Origin: Pantoea coffeiphila
Lineage (GTDB): Bacteria; Pseudomonadota; Gammaproteobacteria; Enterobacterales; Enterobacteriaceae
Assembly: GCF_016909495.1 (NCBI RefSeq)
Contig: NZ_JAFBFW010000003.1
Location: 558,001-622,000 of the forward strand
Reading direction: 5' to 3'
Length of the DNA: 64,000 bases
Position numbers and translations under genes: made by a program. A model generated the notes under the pieces. That model made no database searches. It had not been told where the DNA came from and saw nothing but the letters and a program-made list of their open reading frames with translations. Shown piece by piece: positions 17,391 to 26,495 of this stretch (the stretch's first letter is position 1; every line of letters starts with the position of its first letter).

Positions 17391-18026
17391 TTACAGGCTG
17401 GCGGTTGCCAGGCGCAGGGCGATGGCGATAAAGGCCAGGGCCACCGACCAGCGTATTAGCGCCATAATGCGCTGGCTGGCAAGAATACGCTGGCTGAGTG
17501 CTGCGGCGAACAGGCCATAGAGCGCAAAGACGGCAAAAGTCATTGCGGCAAAAATGGCAGAAAGCAGCAGCATGCTCTGCAGCGGCGACGTTGCATCAGG
17601 TCTGACAGACTGCGGCAGAAAGGCCAGAAAGAAGAGTGACAGTTTAGGATTAAGAATATTTGCGACTATCGACTGCAGGACCAGTTTCCTGCCGTTCGTC
17701 TGAAGATTTTCTGCCGAGACTGACAGTGGGCCAGATTCACGCATTGTCTGCCAGGCCATCACCAGTAAATAACAGACGCCAGCATACCTGACCACCGCGA
17801 AAGCCGTCGGGCTGGCGTGCAGGAGTGCCGCCAGCCCGGTTATCGCCGCCAGCATATGCGGCACGACGCCAAGCGTGCATCCCACAGCGGCAAGCAGCGC
17901 GCTGCGTGACCCTTGTTTCAGGCCGGCGGAGAGCGTAATCAGCGCCCCGGTTCCGGGAGACATAACGATCAATAGTGATGTCATCAGATAATCAGCGCTA
18001 ACGGTAGAACCCATGGAAATCAGCAT
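17391..18026 (-). CDS. LysE/RhtB-family amino-acid exporter
   Basis: A 211-residue, six-helix inner-membrane protein. It shows the LysE signature early in the chain (SPGTGALITLSAGLKQGSRSA) and the NPKLSLFFLAFLPQ motif near residue 125. Family members export amino acids or homoserine-type compounds; the substrate here is unknown. It is the last of three minus-strand genes (chorismate mutase, AraC regulator, exporter), 85 bp after the regulator, which suggests export linked to aromatic metabolism or control by that regulator. Confidence 0.9.
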   Translation of the reverse strand: MLISMGSTVSADYLMTSLLIVMSPGTGALITLSAGLKQGSRSALLAAVGCTLGVVPHMLAAITGLAALLHASPTAFAVVRYAGVCYLLVMAWQTMRESGPLSVSAENLQTNGRKLVLQSIVANILNPKLSLFFLAFLPQSVRPDATSPLQSMLLLSAIFAAMTFAVFALYGLFAAALSQRILASQRIMALIRWSVALAFIAIALRLATASL

Positions 18027-18111
18027 GCTATGCCCCTTTACGCAAATGAAACGAGGAGGCAGTGTGCCGGGGGCGTACGCGGAGATCTTGAACGAAATTG
18101 CAGGGAGTCGA

Positions 18112-18915
18112 TCAGTTTAGACTGCGTGCAAACAGCCCTGGCGTGTAGCCGAAGCTGCGCACAAATAATCGGGTCATATGGCTTTGATCGGTAAAACCGG
18201 CATCGGCAGCGGCTTCCGCCAGCGAGCAGCCCTGTACGATCCGCTGGCGGGCCAGCCCCAGGCGGCGCTGCATCAGATAGCCATGCGGCGTGATGCCCAT
18301 ACGGCGTGAAAATCCTCGCAGCAATTGAAATGGGCTTAACCCCGCAGCCGAAGCCATTTCGGCCAGCGTGATCGGGCTTGTCGGATCGTCATCCATCCGT
18401 TCCCGCGTGAGGTGGATAACATCATTTGCCAGGCTGGGTTCTCGCCGGGAGATCTGCGTCAGTGCCCCGCTCAGGGACAGCAAGGCTTCATCGACTGCCA
18501 GCCTGAAATGACGATCTTCGCAGGCGGTGAGGGTATAAAACAGGCGGTTGAAGTGGGCTGCCAGACGGGGATCGTGAAAAACCGGACGGATAAATTCGGT
18601 TAGCGAGTTGGCCGTATCGGAAAGATGGTCGAAGTATTCCGCCATCAGCGGGGGCTGGAAATAGAGCATGCGCCACGCCCGCGATTCCCCTAGCGGCACA
18701 CCGTCATGGACCTCGCCAGGATTCACGGTAATGATATTTCCGGCAGCGGACTCAACGTGACCGCGGCCGCTATGGGATTTTTGCGCACCGCGATCCATCA
18801 GCCCGATACCGAAGCAGTCATGGCTGTGGCGGCCAAAGGAAAAGCTGCTGTCCGCAGTCACTGCCTCAATGCCCGGCAGGCGGCAGGCGAGCGGCTGGAT
18901 TTTATGCTGGCGCAT
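18112..18915 (-). CDS. AraC-family regulator next to LysE exporter
   Basis: 267 residues. The N-terminal cupin-type sensor has SFGRHSHDCFGIGLMDRG and NPGEVHDGVP. The C-terminal AraC domain (about 165-267) has TLAEMASAAGLSPFQLLRGF and AAADAGFTDQSHMTRLF. This architecture is commonly found beside LysE-type exporters, which it probably activates in response to the exported metabolite. Its start overlaps the chorismate mutase gene by 14 bp, so both are co-translated. Confidence 0.91.
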   Translation of the reverse strand: MRQHKIQPLACRLPGIEAVTADSSFSFGRHSHDCFGIGLMDRGAQKSHSGRGHVESAAGNIITVNPGEVHDGVPLGESRAWRMLYFQPPLMAEYFDHLSDTANSLTEFIRPVFHDPRLAAHFNRLFYTLTACEDRHFRLAVDEALLSLSGALTQISRREPSLANDVIHLTRERMDDDPTSPITLAEMASAAGLSPFQLLRGFSRRMGITPHGYLMQRRLGLARQRIVQGCSLAEAAADAGFTDQSHMTRLFVRSFGYTPGLFARSLN

Positions 18916-19216
18916 CTGTGCGTGATTTTTGCTGCGTTAGCTGCTGATGCTGGCGCAGCTCGTAGTCAATAAATGCACCGATCATCGCGCGGTATACGCT
19001 TTCGATAATCTCTTCCGGCAGCCCATGCTCTGACGCACGGCGGCGGGCCAGATCAACCACCTGCTGAACCCGATCGGGAGCGCGAACCGCAGCGTCGTCG
19101 GTTTTAAACGCCGCAGCCGCCTTTACGCACTTTCCGCGTTCGGCAATCAACGCGACCAGCTGATTATCCAACTCATCAATGCGCGTTCTCACCTGAGCGA
19201 GAGAAGTAAAATCCAT
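18902..19216 (-). CDS. Chorismate mutase (AroQ type II) family protein
   Basis: 104 residues starting MDFTSLAQVRTRIDELD; the ATG at 19216 has GGAG eight bases upstream, better than the longer frame. One all-helical AroQ domain: Arg in RTRIDELD, LVALIAERGKCVKAAAAFK with the expected Arg and Lys, APDRVQQV, and a C-terminal helix where a Glu (DYELRQ) stands in the position of the catalytic Gln of PchB/EcCM. It is monofunctional and cytosolic, as no signal peptide is seen. An isochorismate-pyruvate lyase role is possible but no siderophore or salicylate genes are nearby. Confidence 0.82.
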   Translation of the reverse strand: MDFTSLAQVRTRIDELDNQLVALIAERGKCVKAAAAFKTDDAAVRAPDRVQQVVDLARRRASEHGLPEEIIESVYRAMIGAFIDYELRQHQQLTQQKSRTDAPA

Positions 19217-19283
19217 TGATTGATCTCCATTGCTAGTACAGGAGTACATAAGCTAGTGGATTTTCCGCAGCCTGGCGAGGAAA

Positions 19284-20033
19284 TTATTGGCAGTAGTCGG
19301 CAAATATCACGCCTTTGCCGCTCATGGTGCTCTGCCAGCGGGCGGCGCTGGTGGCAAAGCGAACGTTGCTGACGCCGAACTTCGCCAGATTAGCCTGCGA
19401 CCAGGAGAACCATTTTTCCGGGAATTTTTCGTGGTAGTCCGACTGCCGCTGCGGGCACCAGGCGAAATCGCCATTAACGCCGATTTGCTGATAAAATTCC
19501 GCTTCCTGCTGCTTTAACGCGGTGAAAAACGTTGAAGTCACCAGCATCTCGCGCGTTTGACCCTGGTCGTTTGACTCCAGCGCGATTTCATCGGTCGGGC
19601 TGTGCAGGCTGCCGTGCCACAGCAAATAAGCGTTTTGGGTAATGAACTTATTTTTCCCGGCGGGGAAGATATAGTTAGCGCAGGCGGAGGCGCAGACGTT
19701 TCTGACTTCCACATCCATTTTGCGCTTGTGAATTTCACGGCCCATCTCCATCGCTTCTTTGGCATCGCCGCCGATACTGTTGAACGAGACTTTTTCCACC
19801 CGCCGCATCTCCAGCTGGCGATGCAGTTTCTCGGCGGAACCTTCGATGATTTTGCCGTCGAAGTAGAGCGTGCCGTTACGCACCGCAATCGAAGGCGGGG
19901 AACGCAGCACGCTGTCGTCATCAATATCAATCGGCTGCCACGCGTTAGCGGCGGCAGAGAACAGTGAGGTGGCGGCGAAGATGAAGGCTGCCAGCCGCGT
20001 TTTACGCTGTGGGTGGGGGTGTATTACATCCAT
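19284..20033 (-). CDS. Secreted ClpP/crotonase-like hypothetical protein
   Basis: 249 residues with an N-terminal signal peptide ending near ANA (residue 32). The central part resembles a ClpP-type fold: a strand-turn SFNSIGGDAKEAMEMG, then VCASACANYIFPAGKN, where Ser follows Cys-Ala as in ClpP-like serine-peptidase clans. The C-terminal 100 residues have several Trp and two Cys and match nothing I know. If secreted it would act in the periplasm. Catalysis is unproven: a His/Asp pair cannot be assigned with confidence. Confidence 0.7.
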   Translation of the reverse strand: MDVIHPHPQRKTRLAAFIFAATSLFSAAANAWQPIDIDDDSVLRSPPSIAVRNGTLYFDGKIIEGSAEKLHRQLEMRRVEKVSFNSIGGDAKEAMEMGREIHKRKMDVEVRNVCASACANYIFPAGKNKFITQNAYLLWHGSLHSPTDEIALESNDQGQTREMLVTSTFFTALKQQEAEFYQQIGVNGDFAWCPQRQSDYHEKFPEKWFSWSQANLAKFGVSNVRFATSAARWQSTMSGKGVIFADYCQ

Positions 20034-20069
20034 TTCGGCCCGGTTCCTTTATTTATCAATAGTCAAAGT

Positions 20070-20096
20070 ATACATCCGGTCGGCGACCGGATGTAT
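20070..20096 (-). terminator. Hairpin after the CapA-family gene
   Basis: ATACATCCGGTC-GGC-GACCGGATGTAT, a perfect 12-bp stem, 11 bases past the stop codon of the minus-strand CapA-family gene. The downstream T-run is weak (ACTTTGAC). Confidence 0.65.
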
Positions 20097-20106
20097 TTAA
20101 TGACGC

Positions 20107-21435
20107 TTAACGGGCGTTAAAGGCGATCATACCGTCCTGTTCCTGGTAGCTGAACTCGGTGCCGTAGCGTTCGCTCATGCGCGTCAGCAGTGCGGCAATC
20201 TCGTGGCCCTGCTGGTGGCTGACGATCTGTGGCAGGCCGCGATCCAGTACACGCGGGCTGTCCATACCCAGATCCAGCGGCAGTAGCTGCACGCGAATAT
20301 TGCTGCCTTCCACGTCAAACACCGCCAGAGCGTTTTGTGAGAAGCGCGCTTCGGCATTGAAGCCGGTGAACTCGCCAGCGCTGTTTTTGGCGCGGGCACG
20401 GTGCAGATCCGACGGGCGCGCATCCACTTTATGGCCGTAGGCCTGGTACATTTCCGGGCCGATAATCGATTCACCGGCTTCGAATTCCATCAGCAGGCTG
20501 CCGAGGTTATAGAAGATCGGCTTACCGTTGTAGATTTCCACCCCGCGCATAAAGTGCGCCCCGTGGCAGACTACCGCATCGGCACCGACCTCTACCGCGC
20601 GATGGGCGAAGGATTCAACGAACTCCGGCGCGTCCGGGCTGTACCAGCTGTCTTTATCGCCTTCGTGGGTGTGCAGGCTGACCAGCGTAAAGTCGCTGCG
20701 GTTGGCGGCATCGCGCACGCTGTGTTCGTTTTCCTGGCAGTCCTGTTCGTTGTACCAGGTGCGTACACCGGCTTTCTCGCCGCGCTCAATTTGCAGCGAG
20801 CTTTCGAACAGCGAGCCAAATTTAAACTCGTCCGGCCCTTTATCGGCCATCACCTCAACGCGCATGCCTTCGCGCACGCTTTCATCGGTGCCCAGCAGGC
20901 GGGTGATGTTTTTCAGCTGTTCAAACTGTTCGTCGGGCAGCACGTAGGCGCGGCCCCAGCGCAGCGGATTCAGGCCCGGACGCGGTACGGTGCCCGCGCC
21001 GCCGTTGGCGGCCAGGAACACTTCTGAACGGGTTGAGCCGAGTGCCACCACGCCCACGCGGCCGGCGGCGGTGTCGAGGAAGCGCGGCAGGCGGGAATCG
21101 TCGAGGTTGCGGCCCACGCCGCAGGGAACCAGTCCGCGCGCTTCCGCCGCGTCGATGGTGCTCAGTACGCCTTCCCAGCCAAAGTCGCCGGTGTGGTTGT
21201 TGGCGAAGGAAACCAGCTTAATGTTCAGATCGACAAACTCATCCAGCGTTGCCGGTTTGACCGCCGTGATGTAGCCACGCCCTGCCGCAGGGGGAATATT
21301 CGGCTGCGGGCAGCTGAATTCAGCATTAGCAAACACTGCATCTGCCCCCTGAAGTAAGTTAATAATTCTTTTATCAAGGCGGTTGACCAGGTTACGGCTG
21401 GAAAATAGCAGGTCACCACAGGCTACAATACGCAT
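20107..21435 (-). CDS. CapA/PgsA-family metallophosphoesterase-like protein
   Basis: 442 residues from ATG 21435, chosen because AGAGAGAG precedes it and the CapA domain begins immediately (MRIVACGDLLF). The metal-site-like motifs are in order: CGDLLF, FANNHTGDFG (about residue 90), VSLHTHEGDKD (about 250), CHGAHFMRGVEIY (about 300) and FYNLGSLL. The family includes the poly-gamma-glutamate capsule protein CapA, but no capB/capC genes or membrane anchor are present, so capsule synthesis is unlikely. It is divergent from an amino-acid importer, hinting at a role in processing a gamma-glutamyl or related compound. Confidence 0.85.
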   Translation of the reverse strand: MRIVACGDLLFSSRNLVNRLDKRIINLLQGADAVFANAEFSCPQPNIPPAAGRGYITAVKPATLDEFVDLNIKLVSFANNHTGDFGWEGVLSTIDAAEARGLVPCGVGRNLDDSRLPRFLDTAAGRVGVVALGSTRSEVFLAANGGAGTVPRPGLNPLRWGRAYVLPDEQFEQLKNITRLLGTDESVREGMRVEVMADKGPDEFKFGSLFESSLQIERGEKAGVRTWYNEQDCQENEHSVRDAANRSDFTLVSLHTHEGDKDSWYSPDAPEFVESFAHRAVEVGADAVVCHGAHFMRGVEIYNGKPIFYNLGSLLMEFEAGESIIGPEMYQAYGHKVDARPSDLHRARAKNSAGEFTGFNAEARFSQNALAVFDVEGSNIRVQLLPLDLGMDSPRVLDRGLPQIVSHQQGHEIAALLTRMSERYGTEFSYQEQDGMIAFNAR

Positions 21436-21663
21436 AATTCTCTCTCTGGTTAGAAAATCCGTTATTTTGCGGATTAAGATGGTTCTTATTATTTTATTAA
21501 CTATACCGGCGGTGCAACTGCTATCCTGTTTCATCTGGGAATTTTATATAACCTTCTGTTATATCTTATTCCTTTTTGTTGGTAGCAAGCATCCCGGCGC
21601 CGCGTTATACGTCTTCGCCTCTATAATATTGTTATTTCTAGAAAATTTAAATCAGGGTAAATA

Positions 21664-22461
21664 ATGCAATCTACAAATAAAGGTATTCTCGCACTGGTTC
21701 TGGGGTTATCAGTACTGGTTGCAGGCTGTGATAATAATAAAGAGAAAGCCGCCGATGCAGAAAAAGTCCTTCAGGTCGGTACATTCGGCGTGAGTATTGG
21801 TTTCTCCTACCGTCAAAACGGCAAGGATTTAGAAGGCTATGATATTGCGGTTGTAAACGCAGTGGCGAAAAAGCTGGGTTATTCCCGTGTGGAATTAACC
21901 ACTGCCGATATGACCGGCCTGTTCGGTATGCTGGATTCCGGCAAAATCGTCACCATTGCCAACCAGGTGGAAGCCAACGAAAAACGCCGCGAGAAATATC
22001 AGTTCTCCCAGACTTACATCTACTCCGGCGCGCAGCTGGTGACCCGCAAAGATGACGACTCTATCCACACCATCGACGATCTGAAAGGCAAACGTCTGGG
22101 CGTGGATGTGGGCAGCAGCAAAGAGAACTTCCTGCGTAAAAACTACCCGGATGCCGGTATCAACATTCACACCTACGAAGAGCCAAGCGCTATCGTACAG
22201 GATGTGGCGCTGGGCCGTATTGACGCCTACATCATGGACCGCGCCGGTGCACAGCTGCTGATTGATAACTCCCGCCTGCCGCTGAAGCTGTCCGGTAACC
22301 CGGTCTATCGCTATCAGGAAGCGTTCCCGTTTGTGAAAAATGCCCAGGGTGACGAGCTGCGGACCAAATTTGATGAAGCGCTGAAAGAACTGGCCGCCGA
22401 CGGTACGCTGACCAAACTGTCCGAGCAGTATCTGAAACAGGACGTCAGCAAGGAACAGTAA
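21664..22461 (+). CDS. Amino-acid ABC transporter substrate-binding lipoprotein
   Basis: 265 residues. A lipoprotein signal with lipobox LVAGC (Cys 21) is followed by a type-3 solute-binding domain. Residues like LEGYDIAVVNAVAKKLG and IANQVEANEKRREKYQFS resemble the cystine/polar amino-acid group (TcyJ-like). It would be tethered in the periplasm and deliver ligand to the adjacent permease, which starts 4 bp downstream. Substrate is inferred only at family level. The promoter must lie in the 228-bp divergent gap with the CapA-family gene. Confidence 0.92.
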   Translation: MQSTNKGILALVLGLSVLVAGCDNNKEKAADAEKVLQVGTFGVSIGFSYRQNGKDLEGYDIAVVNAVAKKLGYSRVELTTADMTGLFGMLDSGKIVTIANQVEANEKRREKYQFSQTYIYSGAQLVTRKDDDSIHTIDDLKGKRLGVDVGSSKENFLRKNYPDAGINIHTYEEPSAIVQDVALGRIDAYIMDRAGAQLLIDNSRLPLKLSGNPVYRYQEAFPFVKNAQGDELRTKFDEALKELAADGTLTKLSEQYLKQDVSKEQ

Positions 22462-22465
22462 GCCG

Positions 22466-23134
22466 ATGAATTTCGATCTGCGTTTTATGCTGGAGGCGTT
22501 TCCTTCGCTGCTCAGCTTTTTACCGATGACGCTGTTCCTGGCGGTCACCTCGATGGTGATCGCCTCGGTGATGGGCGTTGGCCTGGCGCTGCTGATCCGC
22601 AACCGCATTATGATCCTGACTCCGCTGGCTGAGCTGTATATCTCGTTTTTCCGCTCGGTGCCGACGCTGGTGACGCTGTTTATTTTTTACTTCGGTATCC
22701 CGCAGCTGTTCCCCGGCATCAGCATGATGAACGCGATCTCTGCGACCATTATTGCGCTCAGCTTTAAGAACGCCGCCAACCTAGCCGAGGAGTTCCGCGG
22801 CGCGATGAACGCCATCGAGCCGGGCCAGATGGAAGCCTGCCTGTCTGTGGGCTTGACCCGCTGGCAGGGGTTCCGCCGGGTTATTCTGCCGCAGACCATT
22901 CGCGTGGCTGTGCCGGGTATGGCCAACTATCTGATTATGCTGATTAAAGAGTCATCGCTGGCCTTTACCGTGGGCGTAACCGAGATCTTCTCGCAGACCA
23001 AGATCCTGGCGAGTAACTCTTTCCGCTTCCTGGAAAGCTATATCGCGGTGGCGCTGATCTACTGGGCCGTGACCATTCTGCTGACCATGCTGCAAAAGCG
23101 TCTGGAAAAGCGCCTTAACCGGCCTTATCGCTAA
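22466..23134 (+). CDS. Amino-acid ABC transporter permease
   Basis: A 222-residue HisM/GlnP-type permease with about five transmembrane helices. The EAA loop is present (ECLSVGLT-like EACLSVGLTRWQGFRRVILP near residue 130), along with ELYISFFRSVPTLV typical of the polar amino-acid family. It probably works as a homodimer, since only one permease gene is present. It is separated by 12 bp from the ATPase gene. Confidence 0.94.
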   Translation: MNFDLRFMLEAFPSLLSFLPMTLFLAVTSMVIASVMGVGLALLIRNRIMILTPLAELYISFFRSVPTLVTLFIFYFGIPQLFPGISMMNAISATIIALSFKNAANLAEEFRGAMNAIEPGQMEACLSVGLTRWQGFRRVILPQTIRVAVPGMANYLIMLIKESSLAFTVGVTEIFSQTKILASNSFRFLESYIAVALIYWAVTILLTMLQKRLEKRLNRPYR

Positions 23135-23146
23135 GGAACCCAGCCG

Positions 23147-23902
23147 ATGTTGACGATTAGCAAGCTGAATAAATTTTATGACAAAACCCACGTGCTGAAG
23201 GACGTAGATCTTTCGGTGGCGCAGGGGGAAGTGGTGGCGATTATCGGGCCTTCCGGCTCGGGGAAATCAACGCTGCTGCGCTGCATCAATCTGTTGGAGA
23301 AGCCGGAAAGCGGTACGCTGACCATCGGCGATCTTACGGTGGATGTCGCCAAAATCAGTACCAAACAGGAAAACGCCCTGCGCCAGCAAACCGGCATGGT
23401 GTTCCAGCACTACAACCTGTTTAAAAATAAAACTGCACTGCAAAACATCACCGAAGGGCTGATTATCGGCAAAAAAATGCCGAAGGCGGAAGCGGATGCC
23501 ATTGGGCTGAATCTGCTGGAGAAAGTGGGTCTGCGTGAGAAGGCCGACAGCTATCCGGCAATGCTTTCCGGCGGCCAGCAGCAGCGCGTGGCGATTGCCC
23601 GTTCGCTGGCGGTGAAGCCGAAGGTGATCCTGCTGGATGAGCCGACGTCGGCGCTGGACCCGGAGCTGGTACAGGAGGTGCTACAGGTGATCCGTTCGAT
23701 TATCGATCATCAGACCACCATCCTGCTGGTGACCCACGAGATGTCGTTTGCCCGCGATATTGCCGACCGCATTATCTTTATGGCCGACGGCGCGATTGTG
23801 GAAGACGGCGAGCCGGAGCAGATCTTTACCCGGCCGCAGCATCAGCGCACCCAGCGCTTCCTGCTCAGCTATCAAAATGACGTCAGCGGGCATCGCCCGT
23901 AA
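23147..23902 (+). CDS. Amino-acid ABC transporter ATP-binding protein
   Basis: A 251-residue GlnQ/TcyN-type ATPase. Walker A is [15 protein letters not shown] (about residues 33-47), the signature [16 protein letters not shown], Walker [17 protein letters not shown], and the switch His is in VTHEMSFA. It is the last gene of the three-gene importer operon; a hairpin terminator follows at 23917. The set lacks a second permease, as in TcyJLN-type systems. Confidence 0.95.
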   Translation: MLTISKLNKFYDKTHVLKDVDLSVAQGEVVAIIGPSGSGKSTLLRCINLLEKPESGTLTIGDLTVDVAKISTKQENALRQQTGMVFQHYNLFKNKTALQNITEGLIIGKKMPKAEADAIGLNLLEKVGLREKADSYPAMLSGGQQQRVAIARSLAVKPKVILLDEPTSALDPELVQEVLQVIRSIIDHQTTILLVTHEMSFARDIADRIIFMADGAIVEDGEPEQIFTRPQHQRTQRFLLSYQNDVSGHRP

Positions 23903-23916
23903 GCGACTCTCCTTAA

Positions 23917-23946
23917 CGGGCAGCGCCGCCGGTGCTGCCCGATTTT
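23917..23946 (+). terminator. Terminator of the amino-acid importer operon
   Basis: CGGGCAGC/GCTGCCCG 8-bp stem followed by ATTTTCCCT, 14 bases past the ATPase stop codon. It separates this operon from btsSR. Confidence 0.75.
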
Positions 23947-24058
23947 CCCTCTCAACGTAAAAAGTGACCTGCGCGATCGCATTTTTCTGGCCTGTGGCAA
24001 AGAAACGTTTCGCTAATAGCGGTATGTTATCCGCCTTAACGGTTGTGGACGGCAGGGC

Positions 24059-25747
24059 ATGTACGAGTTCAATTTAGTTTTACTGCTGTTGCAGCAGATG
24101 TGTGTGTTTCTGGTCATTGCCTGGCTGATGAGCAAAACCCGCCTGTTTATCCCGCTGATGCAGGTTTCGGTACGCCTGCCGCACAAGCTGCTGTGCTATA
24201 TCACCTTCTCCGTGTTCTGCATTATGGGCACCTACTTTGGTCTGCATATCGAAGACTCCATCGCCAACACCCGGGCGATCGGCGCGGTAATGGGCGGCCT
24301 GCTCGGCGGCCCGGTGGTCGGTGGCCTGGTCGGGCTGACCGGCGGTCTGCATCGCTATTCGATGGGGGGGATGACCGCGCTGAGCTGTATGGTTTCCACC
24401 ATTACCGAAGGGCTGCTCGGTGGGCTGCTGCACAGTATTTTGATCCGCCGGGGTCGCATCGATAAGCTGTTCAACCCGCTGACCGCGGGCGCAATCACCT
24501 TTGTCGCCGAAGTGGTGCAGATGCTGATTATCCTGCTGATCGCCCGGCCGTTCCAGGACGCGCTGCACCTGGTGGGGAGTATTTCTGCGCCGATGGTGGT
24601 GACCAATACCCTCGGTGCGGCGATGTTTATGCGCATCCTGCTCGATAAGCGGGCGATGTTTGAAAAATATACCTCGGCGTTTTCCGCCACCGCGCTGAAG
24701 GTGGCGGCTTCCACCGAAGGGATACTGCGGCAGGGCTTTAACGAAGAAAACAGCATGAAGGTGGCGCAGGTGCTGTACAAAGAGCTGGATATCAGCGCCG
24801 TGGCGATCACCGATCGGGAGAAGCTGCTGGCGTTTACCGGTATCGGCGACGATCACCATCTTCCCGGTAAACCGATCTCTTCCAGCTATACCTGGCGCGC
24901 CATTGAAGGCGGTGAGGTGGTTTATGCCGACGGCAACGAAGTGCCTTACCGCTGTTCGCTGCACCCTAACTGCAAGCTGGCTTCTACGCTGGTGATCCCA
25001 CTGCGCGGAGAGAATCAGCGGGTGATTGGCACCATCAAACTGTATGAGGCGCGTAACCGCCTGTTCAGCTCGATCAACCGCACGCTGGGGGAGGGGATTG
25101 CGCAGCTGCTGTCGGCGCAGATCCTGGCGGGGAAATACGAGCGGCAGGAGGCGCTGCTGGCGCAGTCGGAGATCAAGCTGCTGCATGCCCAGGTTAACCC
25201 GCACTTCCTGTTTAACGCGCTGAATACCCTGAAGGCGGTGATCCGCCACGACGGCGATCGCGCCGGGCAGCTGGTGCAATATCTGTCGACCTTTTTCCGT
25301 AAAAACCTCAAGCGGCCTTCCGAGATTGTCACGCTGGACAATGAGATTGAGCACATCAACGCCTATCTGCAAATTGAGCTGGCGCGCTTCCAGTCGCAGC
25401 TGCGGGTAGAGATGCAGGTGCCGGAGGCGCTGGCGCATCAGCATTTACCGGCCTTCACGCTGCAGCCGATTGTGGAAAATGCCATTAAGCACGGCACCTC
25501 GCAGCTGCTGGGCAGTGGGGCGATTACCATCCGCGCCCGCAGTGAAGGGCAACATGTGATCGTCGAAGTAGAGGATAATGCCGGGCTGTATCAGCCGAAA
25601 AGCAGCGGCAATGGATTAGGCATGAGCCTGGTGGATAAGCGTCTGCGCGCGCGATTTGGTGACGGCTACGGGCTGACGGTCAGCTGCGAGCCGGACTGCT
25701 TTACCCGCGTGACGCTGCGCCTGCCGATGGAGGAAACCGCATGTTAA
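24059..25747 (+). CDS. btsS: Pyruvate sensor histidine kinase
   Basis: 562 residues, extremely close to E. coli BtsS (YehU). An N-terminal 5TM-LYT receptor module (about 1-190, with [23 protein letters not shown]) is followed by a GAF domain (about 215-350) and then the LytS-type kinase with [20 protein letters not shown] (phospho-acceptor His) and N-box VENAIKHG. It senses external pyruvate and phosphorylates BtsR, whose gene overlaps its end by 7 bp. Its known target btsT lies 5 kb away in this genome. Confidence 0.97.
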   Translation: MYEFNLVLLLLQQMCVFLVIAWLMSKTRLFIPLMQVSVRLPHKLLCYITFSVFCIMGTYFGLHIEDSIANTRAIGAVMGGLLGGPVVGGLVGLTGGLHRYSMGGMTALSCMVSTITEGLLGGLLHSILIRRGRIDKLFNPLTAGAITFVAEVVQMLIILLIARPFQDALHLVGSISAPMVVTNTLGAAMFMRILLDKRAMFEKYTSAFSATALKVAASTEGILRQGFNEENSMKVAQVLYKELDISAVAITDREKLLAFTGIGDDHHLPGKPISSSYTWRAIEGGEVVYADGNEVPYRCSLHPNCKLASTLVIPLRGENQRVIGTIKLYEARNRLFSSINRTLGEGIAQLLSAQILAGKYERQEALLAQSEIKLLHAQVNPHFLFNALNTLKAVIRHDGDRAGQLVQYLSTFFRKNLKRPSEIVTLDNEIEHINAYLQIELARFQSQLRVEMQVPEALAHQHLPAFTLQPIVENAIKHGTSQLLGSGAITIRARSEGQHVIVEVEDNAGLYQPKSSGNGLGMSLVDKRLRARFGDGYGLTVSCEPDCFTRVTLRLPMEETAC

Positions 25748-26460
25748 GAGTGCTGATTGTGGATGATGAGCCGCTGGCGCGCGAAAACCTGCGCTTCCTG
25801 CTGCAGGACGAGAGCGATATCGAGATTGTCGGCGAATGCAGCAATGCGATTGAGGCGATTGGCGCGGTGAATAATCTGCGGCCGGACGTACTGTTTCTGG
25901 ACATCCAGATGCCGCGCATCAGCGGGCTGGAGATGGCCGGGATGCTCGATCGGCGGCATCGTCCCTATATTGTGTTTCTGACCGCCTTTGATGAGTACGC
26001 GATCCAGGCGTTTGAGGAACATGCCTTTGACTATCTGCTAAAGCCCATCGAGCAGCAGCGGCTGGGCAAAACGCTGGCGCGGCTGCGCCAGGAGCGGCAG
26101 GTACAGGATATTACTCTGCTGCCGGAGAACCAGCAGCCGCTGAAGTATATTCCCTGTAGTGGGCACAGCCGCATCTGGCTGCTGCAAATGGATGAGGTGG
26201 CGTTCGTCAGCAGCCGCATGAGTGGCGTTTACGTCACCAGCCAGGATGGCAAAGAGGGCTTTACCGAGCTGACGCTGCGCACGCTGGAGAGCCGCACGCC
26301 GCTGCTGCGCTGCCATCGGCAGTATCTGGTGAATATGACTCAGCTAAAGGAAATTCGCCTTGAGGATAACGGCCAGGCGGAGCTGCTGCTGCGCGACGGC
26401 CATACCGTACCGGTAAGCCGTCGCTATCTGAAAAGTCTGAAGGAAGCGCTGGGGCTGTAG
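25741..26460 (+). CDS. btsR: LytTR-type response regulator
   Basis: 239 residues. The receiver domain spans 1-120, with acidic pocket [10 protein letters not shown] and phospho-acceptor Asp in [14 protein letters not shown]-terminal LytTR DNA-binding domain follows (about 135-239, with [10 protein letters not shown]). It is the partner of BtsS. LytTR regulators bind direct repeats; four matching half-sites with 20-bp spacing lie upstream of btsT in this window. Confidence 0.97.
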   Translation: MLRVLIVDDEPLARENLRFLLQDESDIEIVGECSNAIEAIGAVNNLRPDVLFLDIQMPRISGLEMAGMLDRRHRPYIVFLTAFDEYAIQAFEEHAFDYLLKPIEQQRLGKTLARLRQERQVQDITLLPENQQPLKYIPCSGHSRIWLLQMDEVAFVSSRMSGVYVTSQDGKEGFTELTLRTLESRTPLLRCHRQYLVNMTQLKEIRLEDNGQAELLLRDGHTVPVSRRYLKSLKEALGL

Positions 26461-26495
26461 GCCAGCTGGCCCGACAGCCCGTTAAAGGCGGGAAG

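Noticed and set aside
24080..25444. 454-codon frame antisense to btsS
   Set aside because: Gln/Arg/His-rich shadow of a strongly conserved gene.
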